A stretch of 64,000 nt of DNA from Aptenodytes patagonicus (Eukaryota; Chordata; Aves; Sphenisciformes; Spheniscidae), in NCBI RefSeq assembly GCF_965638725.1, contig NC_134949.1:127904294-127968293 (forward strand), given 5' to 3'. The notes beneath the pieces were generated by a model that saw nothing but the letters and a program-made list of their open reading frames with translations, had not been told where the DNA came from and ran no database searches. Made by a program: the position numbers and the translations under genes. This document shows positions 53,901-60,400 of the stretch, piece after piece (the stretch's first letter is position 1; each line of letters starts with the position of its first letter).

Positions 53901-54743
53901 ATAATAAATGCATTGTTTTCTTATATTTCCTTTAAAGCTTAGTGTGCAAATTAGTTGTCACTGGATTTATAATCAAGTGGAAACTATTTGGTAACTCTCT
54001 AATCCTGCGGTTTAATTGTCTGTAAGCTGCACATCTACTGTGTCTTCATTAGCTTTGAAATTTTTTCCCAGTTTTTGAAAGGATTAAGTACGAAATAGAA
54101 ACTGCTGAAAATTTGTGGCGTATAAGCCAGATTAGATGAAGAGTTTAAATTGTCACAGCCACCTAGAGTATTTATCTGTGCTGTTGAGTAGTCCCAGCAC
54201 TGTAGTGAGAATTCACTCGTGCAAGCAACTTAGCGTTTGTCAGCGGAGCTCCAGGAACTGCCAGTGTGCACCCTCCTAGCCTGTGACAAATGTGAGGTAA
54301 TGCTACTTAAATTTTCCTTAGAAACCAATATAATTCACGGTTACATCTGCTGCTGGCCAAAAATGTGCGCAGAGTGTTACCTCAGCAGAGATGATCAGTA
54401 ACTGTTAACATGTGGTAAGTTGACTGTGCGTCTGAGCTCTGAAATAATTTTTAAGTTGTTTAATCACTCCATAGAATGAAACTGTGGGTTTTTGTTTTAA
54501 ACAGATAGCTGGATTGAAAATGATAACCTATCTGTGGACAAGAATGTGGATGATCAAGCTGACAGCAGCAGCATAAGGAGCAGAGGTAGCTTGCATTCTG
54601 CAGCTAGTGGGGAACACAAAGGTTTGCCAATGCCCCGTCTGCAATCCTTTTCATCTGGTCAGGTCTTCAACTGCAGCACGGCTATGCAAATACTTGTCAT
54701 TCCCAGCAAGGATGACCATGTTCTGGAAGTCAATATCACGTGA
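8894..54743 (+). CDS. TRAPPC10: TRAPPC10, TRAPP II complex subunit 10 (complete, 23 exons)
   Basis: The product is the vertebrate TRAPPC10 (formerly TMEM1, yeast Trs130 family). It is a TRAPPII-specific subunit that works with TRAPPC9 in Rab activation and vesicle traffic at the Golgi and recycling endosomes. I joined 23 exons with GT-AG introns. They sum to 3804 nt, exactly 1268 codons with the stop, giving 1267 residues against about 1259 in human. Matches are near-identical in blocks such as [11 protein letters not shown] (residues 19-29), [18 protein letters not shown] (exon 3), [19 protein letters not shown] (exon 5) and LWSYATEK (exon 8), and at the C-terminal KDDHVLEV. The N-terminal half is the helical trafficking domain; the C-terminal half is the conserved beta-rich TRAPPC10 region. 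ATG 8894 follows an in-frame TGA at 8876-8878, so it is the first in-frame start. The N-terminus differs from human by an alanine/glutamate run. PWP2 follows 2.7 kb downstream on the same strand. Confidence 0.97.
9785..10047 (+). mobile_element. CR1 LINE fragment, degraded 3' end
   Basis: The segment reads like the last part of a CR1 element. It has GGCTGGACATTAGGAAGCG, TTTCTTTACTGAGAGGGTGG, ACACTGGAACAGGCTTCC, then GTAGGGCCCTTCCAGCTGAA and a decayed ATTCTATTCC-type tail. It parallels 35036-35252 of the intron-10 CR1 copy but is more diverged. The left border is uncertain. The open frame on the opposite strand here is an antisense shadow. Confidence 0.85.
10692..10736. repeat. GT / G9 / GGT compound microsatellite
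   Basis: About seven GT units run into a G9 tract and then seven to eight TGG units. A His-rich open frame on the other strand is only the translation of this repeat. Confidence 0.95.
12812..12857. repeat. 23-bp tandem duplication with one mismatch
   Basis: The unit GACATAATCTTTAAAACAAT plus GCA at 12812-12834 is repeated at 12835-12857 with a single C to G change. Confidence 0.93.
16137..16243. repeat. C/A-rich low-complexity tract
   Basis: About 110 bp made almost only of A and C on the plus strand, including (CCAA)n-like and C6A8 runs. A similar tract occurs at 23345-23415. No coding content is seen. Confidence 0.85.
18783..18827. repeat. 18-bp palindromic tandem repeat (2.5 copies)
   Basis: The unit GTATATAAGTATATACTT occurs at 18783-18800 and 18801-18818, followed by half a copy. 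Each unit contains the perfect 12-bp palindrome AAGTATATACTT (18789-18800 and 18807-18818), so cruciform formation or slippage is plausible. Confidence 0.93.
19500..19581 (+). CDS. TRAPPC10: TRAPPC10 exon 2
   Basis: Residues 31-57. The acceptor TTTTAG joins T|GT to make Cys31, then AGDQNLFTS and [10 protein letters not shown]. The donor is GTAAAC at 19582. The following 699-bp intron shows nothing recognisable. Confidence 0.95.
20281..20416 (+). CDS. TRAPPC10: TRAPPC10 exon 3
   Basis: Residues 58-103, starting [15 protein letters not shown] after the split Arg and ending [10 protein letters not shown]. Acceptor TTTGTAG and donor GTAAGT. The following 1113-bp intron holds nothing recognised. 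Confidence 0.96.
21530..21726 (+). CDS. TRAPPC10: TRAPPC10 exon 4
   Basis: Residues 104-168, from [17 protein letters not shown] to DFCNKQSD. Acceptor ATCCCAG and donor GTAAGC. The reading frame runs open through the exon and matches the vertebrate protein closely. Confidence 0.96.
21727..23574 (+). other. TRAPPC10 intron 4
   Basis: A 1848-bp AT-rich intron. Near its 3' end it carries a block of AT-rich direct and inverted repeats (23144-23273) and a C/A-rich tract (about 23345-23415). Otherwise nothing is recognised. Confidence 0.85.
23144..23273. repeat. AT-rich direct and inverted repeat block
   Basis: A 27-bp motif containing TTTACACTTATAGTACT occurs at 23144-23170 and again at 23247-23273 with one mismatch. 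A partial copy of 15 bp (ACTTATAGTACTCAT) lies at 23231-23245. Between them are TA-dinucleotide runs and inverted arms such as TACTTAT/ATAAGTA, so the block can fold into hairpins. Confidence 0.9.
23575..23770 (+). CDS. TRAPPC10: TRAPPC10 exon 5
   Basis: Residues 169-234. It completes Arg169, continues [12 protein letters not shown], and ends [10 protein letters not shown]. Acceptor TTTACAG and donor GTAAGA. The following 1136-bp intron holds nothing recognised. Confidence 0.96.
24907..25018 (+). CDS. TRAPPC10: TRAPPC10 exon 6
   Basis: Residues 235-271, from [19 protein letters not shown] to [10 protein letters not shown], plus the first base of Asp272. The acceptor is CAAAAG, with a weak pyrimidine tract, and the donor is GTAAGT. 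The following 1043-bp intron holds nothing recognised. Confidence 0.95.
26062..26309 (+). CDS. TRAPPC10: TRAPPC10 exon 7
   Basis: Residues 272-354, from [13 protein letters not shown] through [13 protein letters not shown] and [13 protein letters not shown] to ELKLLE. Acceptor TTACTTAG and donor GTGAGT. The next intron (2272 bp, 26310-28581) shows only AT-rich sequence and short chance frames. Confidence 0.96.
28582..28728 (+). CDS. TRAPPC10: TRAPPC10 exon 8
   Basis: Residues 355-403, from [15 protein letters not shown] through [12 protein letters not shown] to LWSYATEK. Acceptor CTTCAG and donor GTAAGC. The next intron (1870 bp) contains poly(A) tracts near 29624 and 29888 and nothing else recognised. 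Confidence 0.96.
30599..30713 (+). CDS. TRAPPC10: TRAPPC10 exon 9
   Basis: Residues 404-441, [10 protein letters not shown] through [19 protein letters not shown]. The acceptor is CTTATAG; the donor is GTATTA, a weak U2-type match. The following 1164-bp intron has a 112-codon chance frame (31494-31832) and no recognised element. Confidence 0.95.
31878..31954 (+). CDS. TRAPPC10: TRAPPC10 exon 10
   Basis: Residues 442-467, [17 protein letters not shown] and VEAFEKHYL. Acceptor TCTAAAG and donor GTAAGT. This is the shortest internal exon (77 nt). Confidence 0.95.
33735..33775. repeat. 17-bp direct repeat abutting the CR1 5' junction
   Basis: TTAATACACTAAGTATT occurs at 33735-33751 and 33759-33775, separated by 7 bp. 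The second copy ends exactly where CR1 sequence starts. Confidence 0.9.
33776..35252 (+). mobile_element. CR1 LINE, 5'-truncated, with reverse-transcriptase ORF and 3' end
   Basis: A 1477-bp copy of the CR1 non-LTR retrotransposon in the same orientation as TRAPPC10. It begins inside the ORF2 reverse-transcriptase region and ends with the CR1 tail GATTCTATGATTCTA near 35238-35252. Its GC content is much higher than that of the host intron. It is typical of avian CR1 copies, which are usually 5'-truncated and lack target-site duplications. I saw none here. Confidence 0.95.
33853..35172 (+). CDS. CR1 ORF2 fragment: reverse transcriptase and C-terminal region
   Basis: A 440-codon open frame (439 residues plus stop) from a truncated CR1 ORF2, a LINE reverse transcriptase that copies its RNA at a nicked target. 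Visible RT motifs in order are [18 protein letters not shown] (about residues 15-32), motif [16 protein letters not shown] (about 83-97), motif [21 protein letters not shown] (about 143-162), and catalytic FADD (about 172-175, YADD-type box with Phe). [20 protein letters not shown] follows, then the CR1 C-terminal region. The listed start is a GTG and is not a true initiation site. The frame continues upstream but meets TAG at 33823-33825, and the endonuclease part is missing. The fragment is not expected to be functional alone. Confidence 0.85.
   Translation: MTPICRKGQKEDPGNYRPVSLTSVPGKIMERFILRALTRHERDNQGIRPSQHGFMRGRSCLTNLISFYDQMTRLVDEGKAVAVVCLDFSKAFDTVSHSILLEKLAAHGLDRCTLCWVKNWLDGRAQGVVVNGVTSSWRPVMSGVLQGSVLGPVLFNIFINDLDEGIECTLSKFADDTKLGGSVDLLEGRKALQRDLDRLDRWAQANCMRFNKAECRVLHFGHNNPMQHYRLGEEWLESCLSEKDLGVLVDSRLNMSRQCAQVAKKANGILACIRNSVTNRSREVIVPLYLALVRPHLEYCVQFWAPHYKKDIEVLERVQRRATKLVRGLENKSYGERLRELGLFSLEKRRLREDLIALHNYLKGGCSEVGVGLFSQVTSDRMRGNSLKLYQGRFRLDVRKNFFTERVVKHWNRLPREVVESPSLEVFKRRVDEVLRDMV
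36200..36291 (+). CDS. TRAPPC10: TRAPPC10 exon 11
   Basis: Residues 468-497, [19 protein letters not shown] then VGKDLAEFY, with two bases of Met498. Acceptor TAAACAG and donor GTAAAT. The following 1174-bp intron holds an A-tract near 36440, a G-rich patch near 36580 and nothing else recognised. Confidence 0.95.
37466..37606 (+). CDS. TRAPPC10: TRAPPC10 exon 12
   Basis: Residues 498-544, from [18 protein letters not shown] to CQKHLGQIE, with two bases of Asn545. The acceptor is TTTTTAAAG. The donor is GTATCCTCT, a U12-type donor rather than the GTRAGT used by the other introns. Confidence 0.95.
37607..39730 (+). other. TRAPPC10 intron 12, probable U12-type intron
   Basis: The 5' end reads GTATCCTCT (37607-37615), close to the U12 donor consensus RTATCCTTT. 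At 39714-39722 is TTCCTTAAC, matching the U12 branch-site consensus, about 10 nt before the TTAG acceptor at 39730. There is no long pyrimidine tract between branch site and acceptor. These together are the signature of minor-spliceosome introns of the GT-AG class. The intron also holds a CA/TG hairpin repeat (38508-38555). Nothing else was recognised. Confidence 0.88.
38508..38555. repeat. CA/TG inverted repeat (hairpin)
   Basis: CCACACACACACA at 38508-38520 is perfectly complementary to TGTGTGTGTGTGG at 38543-38555, with a 22-nt loop that contains another CACACACAGGGATGT copy. Confidence 0.92.
39731..39843 (+). CDS. TRAPPC10: TRAPPC10 exon 13
   Basis: Residues 545-582. It completes Asn545 and continues [20 protein letters not shown], then [15 protein letters not shown]. 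Acceptor TTGTTAG (U12-type) and donor GTAAGG. The following 1122-bp intron shows nothing recognisable apart from a T-tract just before the acceptor. Confidence 0.95.
40966..41480 (+). CDS. TRAPPC10: TRAPPC10 exon 14 (largest, 515 nt)
   Basis: Residues 583-754, starting [14 protein letters not shown] and including [38 protein letters not shown] and [18 protein letters not shown]. It ends NKITFNTQ. It begins the C-terminal, beta-rich half of the protein. Acceptor TTTCCAG and donor GTATGT. A retroviral LTR lies only 63 bp beyond the donor. Confidence 0.96.
41544..42140 (-). mobile_element. Avian ERV solo LTR, antisense to TRAPPC10
   Basis: A 597-bp LTR. On the minus strand it runs from TGTCCTGGTTTCAGCTGGGA to ACCACGACA, with TG...CA ends. 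It is flanked by a perfect 5-bp target duplication CTGAG (41539-41543 and 42141-42145), which fits an ERVL/ERVK-like class. On its own strand it has a CRE palindrome TGACGTCA (41874-41881), a TATA-like CATATAAAGC (41857-41866), and ATTAAA (41675-41680) as poly(A) signal. No second LTR or internal region is present, so it is a solo LTR left by recombination. The same family appears at 3579-4104. Confidence 0.93.
41874..41881. promoter_or_regulatory. CRE palindrome TGACGTCA in the LTR
   Basis: A perfect consensus CREB/ATF site inside the LTR U3 region. On the minus strand it lies just upstream of the LTR TATA-like box (41857-41866). The older LTR copy keeps only TAACGTCA at the matching place. 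Confidence 0.75.
45887..46028 (+). CDS. TRAPPC10: TRAPPC10 exon 15
   Basis: Residues 755-801, [19 protein letters not shown] through [20 protein letters not shown]. Acceptor TCAAAG and donor GTAGGT. The following 1127-bp intron holds nothing recognised. Confidence 0.96.
47156..47314 (+). CDS. TRAPPC10: TRAPPC10 exon 16
   Basis: Residues 802-854, [20 protein letters not shown] through [19 protein letters not shown] to YSNTR. Acceptor TTCTTCAG and donor GTAAGC. The following 1113-bp intron holds nothing recognised. Confidence 0.96.
48428..48657 (+). CDS. TRAPPC10: TRAPPC10 exon 17
   Basis: Residues 855-931. [20 protein letters not shown] and [14 protein letters not shown] are conserved. The rest, about residues 898-925, is a Lys/Glu/Asn-rich linker that differs strongly from human and is probably disordered. 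Acceptor AACTATAG and donor GTAAGA. The next intron (1244 bp) holds nothing recognised. Confidence 0.95.
49902..50002 (+). CDS. TRAPPC10: TRAPPC10 exon 18
   Basis: Residues 932-964, from [18 protein letters not shown] to HSLLSAGK. Acceptor CCTTTAG and donor GTAATG. The following intron is short (452 bp) with nothing recognised. Confidence 0.95.
50455..50581 (+). CDS. TRAPPC10: TRAPPC10 exon 19
   Basis: Residues 965-1007. It completes Arg965 and continues [19 protein letters not shown], then [13 protein letters not shown]. Acceptor TTTTCAG and donor GTAAAG. The following 839-bp intron holds nothing recognised. Confidence 0.95.
51421..51591 (+). CDS. TRAPPC10: TRAPPC10 exon 20
   Basis: Residues 1008-1064, [19 protein letters not shown] through [13 protein letters not shown]. 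Acceptor CTTTCAG and donor GTAAGT. The first residue is Val where human has Pro. The following 1317-bp intron holds nothing recognised. Confidence 0.95.
52909..53086 (+). CDS. TRAPPC10: TRAPPC10 exon 21
   Basis: Residues 1065-1123, [20 protein letters not shown] through [20 protein letters not shown] to TKLMYE. Acceptor CCTGACAG and donor GTAAGA. The following intron is 403 bp and unremarkable. Confidence 0.95.
53490..53684 (+). CDS. TRAPPC10: TRAPPC10 exon 22
   Basis: Residues 1124-1188, [19 protein letters not shown] then [20 protein letters not shown] and [14 protein letters not shown]. It is one of the best conserved parts of the family. Acceptor TCTTGCAG and donor GTAAAG. The following 820-bp intron holds nothing recognised. 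Confidence 0.96.
54505..54743 (+). CDS. TRAPPC10: TRAPPC10 exon 23 (terminal coding exon)
   Basis: Residues 1189-1267 and stop TGA (54741-54743). It has a Ser/Asp-rich stretch ([17 protein letters not shown]) and then the conserved GLPMPRLQS and C-terminal [15 protein letters not shown]. Acceptor TTAAACAG. Confidence 0.96.
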
Positions 54744-56265
54744 CAACCCGGTATGAAAACAAGGAAAACAAAAACCGTTAGAAACTGGATATGAAAGCAC
54801 TTTAAAGGATTATGACCTGGTTAGTCTTTGTGGTAACATTCTAACTCTACGGAGACCTATGGCACTCAACACGTACTGGCCATGGAAGCACCAGACAATT
54901 GTATCAATTTAAATGTACAGTGAAGCTTGTGTCAGCTAGTTTATATTGCCATTTTAGTACGTTTTGTGTAAGCTATTGGGTTTTCTCCCTTCAGTCACAT
55001 CCTGCATCACAACACAGGGCAACAAAAACAAAAAATCCAAATATTTGGACCACTTCTTTATTTTTGTCTGGCAGCTGAGAGGTTTGTTTTCATGCTTCCT
55101 ACGTATTTTAGAATTTAGAGTTGGATGATATAATTATCCAAACCTTGGATTTTTATGTAATAATTTACAGGCTTTTCCACACACGTGCCAGAAACACAAC
55201 AAAGCATACAACAGCACATTCACTGGTGTAGTAGTTGCTTTTCTGGCTTTGTTTGTTTGTTTGTTTGATCATCGTTAATTCCTGCCATTGCAATTTTCTG
55301 TTCAACTTCATCGTTTGCATACTTAGATGCATGGAAGAGCTACTGCTATAAACAATCTTAGCTGAACAAAATTCCTTAATTTTTTGAGGCTTTCTCCTTC
55401 ACAGAATAGACACTGTGATGTCACATATTATATGATTTTTGGGGGGTGGGGGTTGGGTCATCCTCTTGCATAGTTCTTACCAAAGAAAGATATTGATAGA
55501 ATTTAATAATAAATTATTTGGCTTACTGAGTTCCCAGATTAATTTCTTTTACTACCATTTCTAAGTGGCTTGGTTTGCTGCCCCAATTTTTAAATTGGGG
55601 CAAAAATTTCAGTATGATATGATACTTGAACAGTCAACCTTTCATCATAAAGGCTTAGTGTAATTATTACCGATTAGAGGCCAGACTTCCACATTCATGA
55701 TGGAAGAAAGCGGTTGGTTTGATACAGGAAAGCTTGCAGATGTAGAATAATTGTGAAGCAAAGTTAAAACATGTAACTTAAAGAATTTCATTATTTATAT
55801 CTGAAATGTAAATACAAAAAATGTAAAAAAAGAAAAAAAGTGTAATTTTTGTGAATGTTGCAAATCCACCTGTGACTGGAAAAATTACAACTCCTTCTGA
55901 TGTCCTGCTTCGGATATTGAAACTTGTGCATTTAATGTGAGAATGACCTTTTCTACTTGCAGATCTATAATGGTGCGTTGTCAACAGACTCCACAGAGGA
56001 AAACTGTCTCGTATCAAATATTTGTCAGTAAAGCTAAAGTGAGGAACTGCTCATTAGACAAGTTCATTGTTGTTGTTTTTTTCTAAACTCAGGTTCTGCT
56101 AAATTATAAAGGGGAAGAAAAAACCAAACCCTCTTTCCAAAAAGAATCGCAATTAAGTTGAAAAAGGAATAGGCACCCTGCACTGGTCTAAACTTTTTTT
56201 TTATTATTTTTTATTTAAAAAAAACCAGTATGTCTAAAATAAATGTATAAAGTAGACCTACTAGC
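54744..56265 (+). other. TRAPPC10: Probable TRAPPC10 3' UTR
   Basis: AT-rich sequence after the stop codon with no further coding signal. Candidate poly(A) signals are AATAAA at 55508-55513, AATAAA at 56238-56243 and a weaker ATTAAA at 56504-56509. I set the end just past the second one. A Pumilio-type TGTAAATA lies at 55807-55814. The exact end is not fixed by sequence. Confidence 0.55.
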
Positions 56266-56739
56266 TGAAAATGTTCTTGTTACGCATCTTCTTTCTGTGA
56301 AGGAATGCCCTTTCTCTGTGGAAATCATGCCATTTTATTCTGGATAAACCCCAAAGCATCATTTAGTGCGAATGACTGCTGGGATTCTTTGACTGGAAAA
56401 GGTAACAAGTTAGTGACTTTGACACTGCAGGTATTATAATTAATTCCATTTTCATGGTTTGCTATTGAATCATTTTTCACATTGTTCTGTAATATACTGT
56501 TAGATTAAACACATTGTACTAAGATTGTTTAATGAAATTGTAAGCGTTGCAGTTCTAAATATACATGTTTTAAAAAGAAATCCAACTTCTCTGCTGCTGT
56601 GACTTCTCCTCTTTTCCTTTCGTTTAAAGGAGTGATTGTTTCATCCGTTTTAGCTACTTCAGCTACTTTAACGGAAAACTATTTTCTAAAATGAAGTAAG
56701 GGGACCTACTTAGAACAGCGGTCTGAAGCGTGTGCTCTT
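56266..56739. other. Short intergenic spacer TRAPPC10-PWP2
   Basis: AT-rich spacer between the likely TRAPPC10 poly(A) site and the PWP2 CpG island. Apart from the late ATTAAA at 56504-56509, nothing is recognised. It may partly belong to a longer TRAPPC10 3' UTR. Confidence 0.5.
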
Positions 56740-57403
56740 CGGCTATCTGACGGGGTTGCCGCTTTCTGGGAAAGAGCTGCCCGGTCTCCGCAGGGGAGCA
56801 GCCTCGGGGCTGCCGCTTCTCGGCTTTCGAGTGGCCCCGCTGCCACCATCGAAGCGCGCCGACAGGCGCGGCCCGCCGCCTGGGCTTCGGCACTCGTTCA
56901 CGCTCCCGCTTTGGCCCCCCTGGATCCTCTCACGGCCGGGAGCCGCGGGCCCAACGGCGCTACCCTGACAAGAGACGACGACGGCCGAATTCGCCAACAA
57001 CGGCCCTGGCTGCAGCGGCCAGGTGACGGCACGGCCTGCGCCAAGGAGCGCGTGCGGGCAAGGGGAGACCGAGAACGCCGGACGCGCTTCATCGCGGGGC
57101 CCGCCCGTCTTTCCGGCAGCGATTCCCCTCCTCTACCGCGTAACGCCGGAGGGGAGGGCCGGCCTCTGCGGCGCGCTCCCCGCCCGCCGCGCTGCCGGCG
57201 GCTCCGCCCGCTACCGGCGGCTCCGCCCGCCACCGACCGCCCGGCCCGGCCCGGCCCCGCCCACGGCGGGAAGCCACCGCCGCCTCCTCGCCGAGCGCAC
57301 GCGCGGGGCCGCCGCGCGCCCGCCCCTGCGTCGCCGCCGTTGTTCCGTGGCTACGCCTGCCGGCAGCGGTTCCACGCGCTCCCCACGTGGGGCCGCCGCC
57401 GCC

Positions 57404-57421
57404 ATGAAGTTCGCGTACCGG
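57404..57421 (+). CDS. PWP2: PWP2 exon 1 coding part (18 nt)
   Basis: Only six codons, MKFAYR, then donor GTGAGT at 57422. The N-terminus matches the family. The first intron is just 107 bp. Confidence 0.92.
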
Positions 57422-60400
57422 GTGAGTGCCCGGCGGCGGGCGCCCGCGTGGGACGGCGGCCCCTGCCTTCCTCTCCCTGCTCCTTTAACCGGCCACTGCT
57501 TTTTTCCTTCCCCCTCCTCCCCTCGCAGTTCTCCGGCCTGCTGGGCACCGTGTACCGCCGCGGGAACCTCAGCTTCACCCGCGATGGCAGCGCCCTCATC
57601 AGCCCCGTCGGGAACAGGATCTCCGTCTTCGACCTGAAGAAGTAAGCGAGCCCCAGCCTCTGCCCCCTCCCTCCCCCCTCAGGCCCGCCGGCCTAGCACT
57701 CCGCCAGCCTCTGCCCGGGCCGCCTGCCGGCGGGGGGGAGGGGAGAAGGGCCTGGTACTGCCGGCACGTTTTTTTGGGGGGTGGGAGTAAAGCTCGCAGG
57801 GGGTTGTGGAGCCCGGCCCGAGGGCGGCACGGGGGCAGCCAAGTCCGCGTTGTCCACAGTGCGCGGGGGAGGAGAACGGTGCAGCCCGCACCGCCGGCTC
57901 CCGCAGTCCTACGTGAAAGGACGAGCGCGCTGCGGGGCGTGGGGGTGCAGCTGGCACGGGCTGGGGTTCTCAAAAATGGTTTGCCTTCCCAAAATGTCCT
58001 GAAAAGTTTCCGGCTTAGCGTTGAAAGGTAGAAGCCTGCCTAGTAGAATAACTCTCGAGGTGTTGCACGGTGCAGGTTTTCTGTACGTAGGTCTGTGGGG
58101 AGAATAGCATAAGTAGTATGTAAAGATGTGTTTTAGAAACAAAGGGGGAAAAAATGGCTTGGATTTGATTTAGTCATATAGTTTCTTTGTGTGCTTCTGT
58201 CTTGTACTGTCTCTCATACACGGCAAAGCCTAGACTGTCATCTGCCTTTTCCTATAGGCCAGAGTTGTGATTGATGCCCATTATAAGGATTCTGGTCAGG
58301 AGCCTATCTCTTACGTAGTTGGTGTTTATGGGATTGTGGCAGCTAAAGAAAGTCGTGGGGGTTTTACATCTAAGTTGTTTCAGTGCCTTTAACATAGGTA
58401 TCAAACCATATTTTACTGATGCCAAAGATGACTATTATTTCTACATCCTTGTACCCAATTCACCGTTTTATCTTTTTCTTGCAGTAATAAGTGTGAGACA
58501 TTCCCGTTGGCTACACGGCTTAATATTGTGTGCGTGGGGCTCTCTCCAGATGGAAGTCTTGCCATACTAATTGATGAAGGTACTTTCGTAAAGGAGGCAT
58601 TTATTTCATAAAAGAATGAAATAAAAATACAGGCTGAAGAGGAAAGTCTGTATTGCTAGGTATTCAACCTTAACACAAATTACAAGTGCTCTGCTTTGAA
58701 AATTATGTTAGAATTTCAGGGGAAGGTGTCTTTATTTACAGCACTTAAAAATAACTTATTTACAGAATTTAGCAAGTGACTTGTAATTTTGATTGTATGT
58801 TTCTTCTTAATAACGTTACGCACACTGTCTTGAAAAGTTTCTGAGGAGGTACTTTTTTTTTTTTTCTTCCTTTTTTTTCTCCTCCCCTCTTTAAGGAAAG
58901 AAGCTAAGCTTGCTAGGGTTGTGGTTTCTTTGGGAACTGGATTATTTCCATGATCCTTCTTTTTCTGTCCTTACAGAGGGAGCTGCCTTGCTTGTCAGTT
59001 TGATCGGTAAATGTGTGATACATCACTTTTATTTTCACAAGCCAGTTCACAGTGTCAGCTTTTCCCCTGATGGCAAGTAAGTAAAATGTGCATGCTTTAG
59101 TACAAACCAACAGAAATTACCCCATAAACTCGTTGTAATTATTAAGACGTTCTGACCAGTCTGGAGATGATACCTATTGATTAACATAGGGGAGATTTTT
59201 TGCTGATCAGAGTCACTTTATCTGTAAAGTTGAGAGGGAAAGGAAGGAGGAAAAGCAAAGCCTTGGAAGCAGATACTAGCTGGAAAGTTGCCTGTCACAG
59301 ATGTTGTCTGTCTATGGTGGAACTCTTAGAAACATAGAAGATTTGCTGTGAGTCTTCGCTGTCCTTACGTATCGTGGGTAAGGTGAAAGAGCCCACGGGA
59401 GGGACAATCAGTGCTTCAGAGTTGCACGATGGCACTCGTGGCAATGCAGCTTCACTGCTGACTTGGGTTAGTCTAAGACAACTGCGCTACTGAAAGAGGC
59501 AGTTCTCTGAATCAAGTGCCTCTTTTCACGTCCCTTGACTGCATGGTCACTGCATGGTGACAGAAATGTTAGAGGTGTCAGAAGGGTGAGAGGAAAAAGT
59601 GCGGAGTTTGCCTTTTGGCGGCATTCCTCAGTTGGATTGACTTAAAGTGGTCATGAATGAGATTTTGCTTGATTTTGCTTGAAAGTTGGAGTCACAGTTC
59701 TGTGTTAGGGAATTGTACTGGCAACAGGACCAGATCAGAGGATATGTGTAACAGGGATGCAGATGCTTTGTGTTTGTGAAAGTGGCCAATATATGGAGGT
59801 GAAGAGAGGTTGAAATAGAATATCCTGTTTTGAATATTTGAACTTTTCCTTCCGTTGTGAGAATTAGAGAATAAATATTTCATTATTCAACTTAAGTGAT
59901 TTTTCCTGAAGGTCTTCTGTTTTATAATGCGTTAGGTATACCTGCGTTCATGAAGCTGGAGGATAGTATCAATCTGCAAATAACTTTCTGTTTTTAATTC
60001 AAAAGCAGTCCATATTTATCACTTCAGTAACGCAGAAACCTTTTTAATATTGTCTTGTTTTGTTGTATTGCAGTCTGTACTGAAAAATTGTTTGCTTTAA
60101 CAGCTTTGTGTGCAATTATACTTTTTCCCCCCATATGACAGGAAATTTGTAATTACAAAAGACAATGTTGCTCTTATGTACCATGCTCCTGGGAGGAAAC
60201 GAGAATTTAATGCGTTTGTTCTGGACAAAACTTATTACGGTCCATATGATGAAACAACTTGTATCGACTGGACTGATGATTCCAAGTGAGTTGTTAAACT
60301 AAAGCACTGTCTACCTGCTCACATTGTTAATATTTGTATGCATGTTACAGTCCATTTTCTTTGGCCTGAAATATTGTACTAGCTTTAAAAATTCTTTTTG

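Larger units (their letters stand above)
56740..57960. promoter_or_regulatory. PWP2: CpG-island promoter of PWP2
   Basis: Strongly GC- and CpG-rich island around PWP2 exons 1 and 2. The 17-bp block CCGGCGGCTCCGCCCGC is repeated at 57195-57211 and 57214-57230, so two GC boxes (SP1/KLF type) lie 19 bp apart. A run of CCCGG repeats follows to about 57256. An E-box CACGTG (57384-57389) sits 14 nt before the start codon and could bind MYC/MAX or USF, which would suit a ribosome-biogenesis gene. No TATA box is evident. Open frames through the island are GC-rich chance frames. Confidence 0.85.

Noticed and set aside
56911-57645. 244-codon frame through the PWP2 CpG island
   Set aside because: Only its last part, from 57529, is PWP2 exon 2. 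The rest crosses the promoter, exon 1 in the wrong frame and intron 1.
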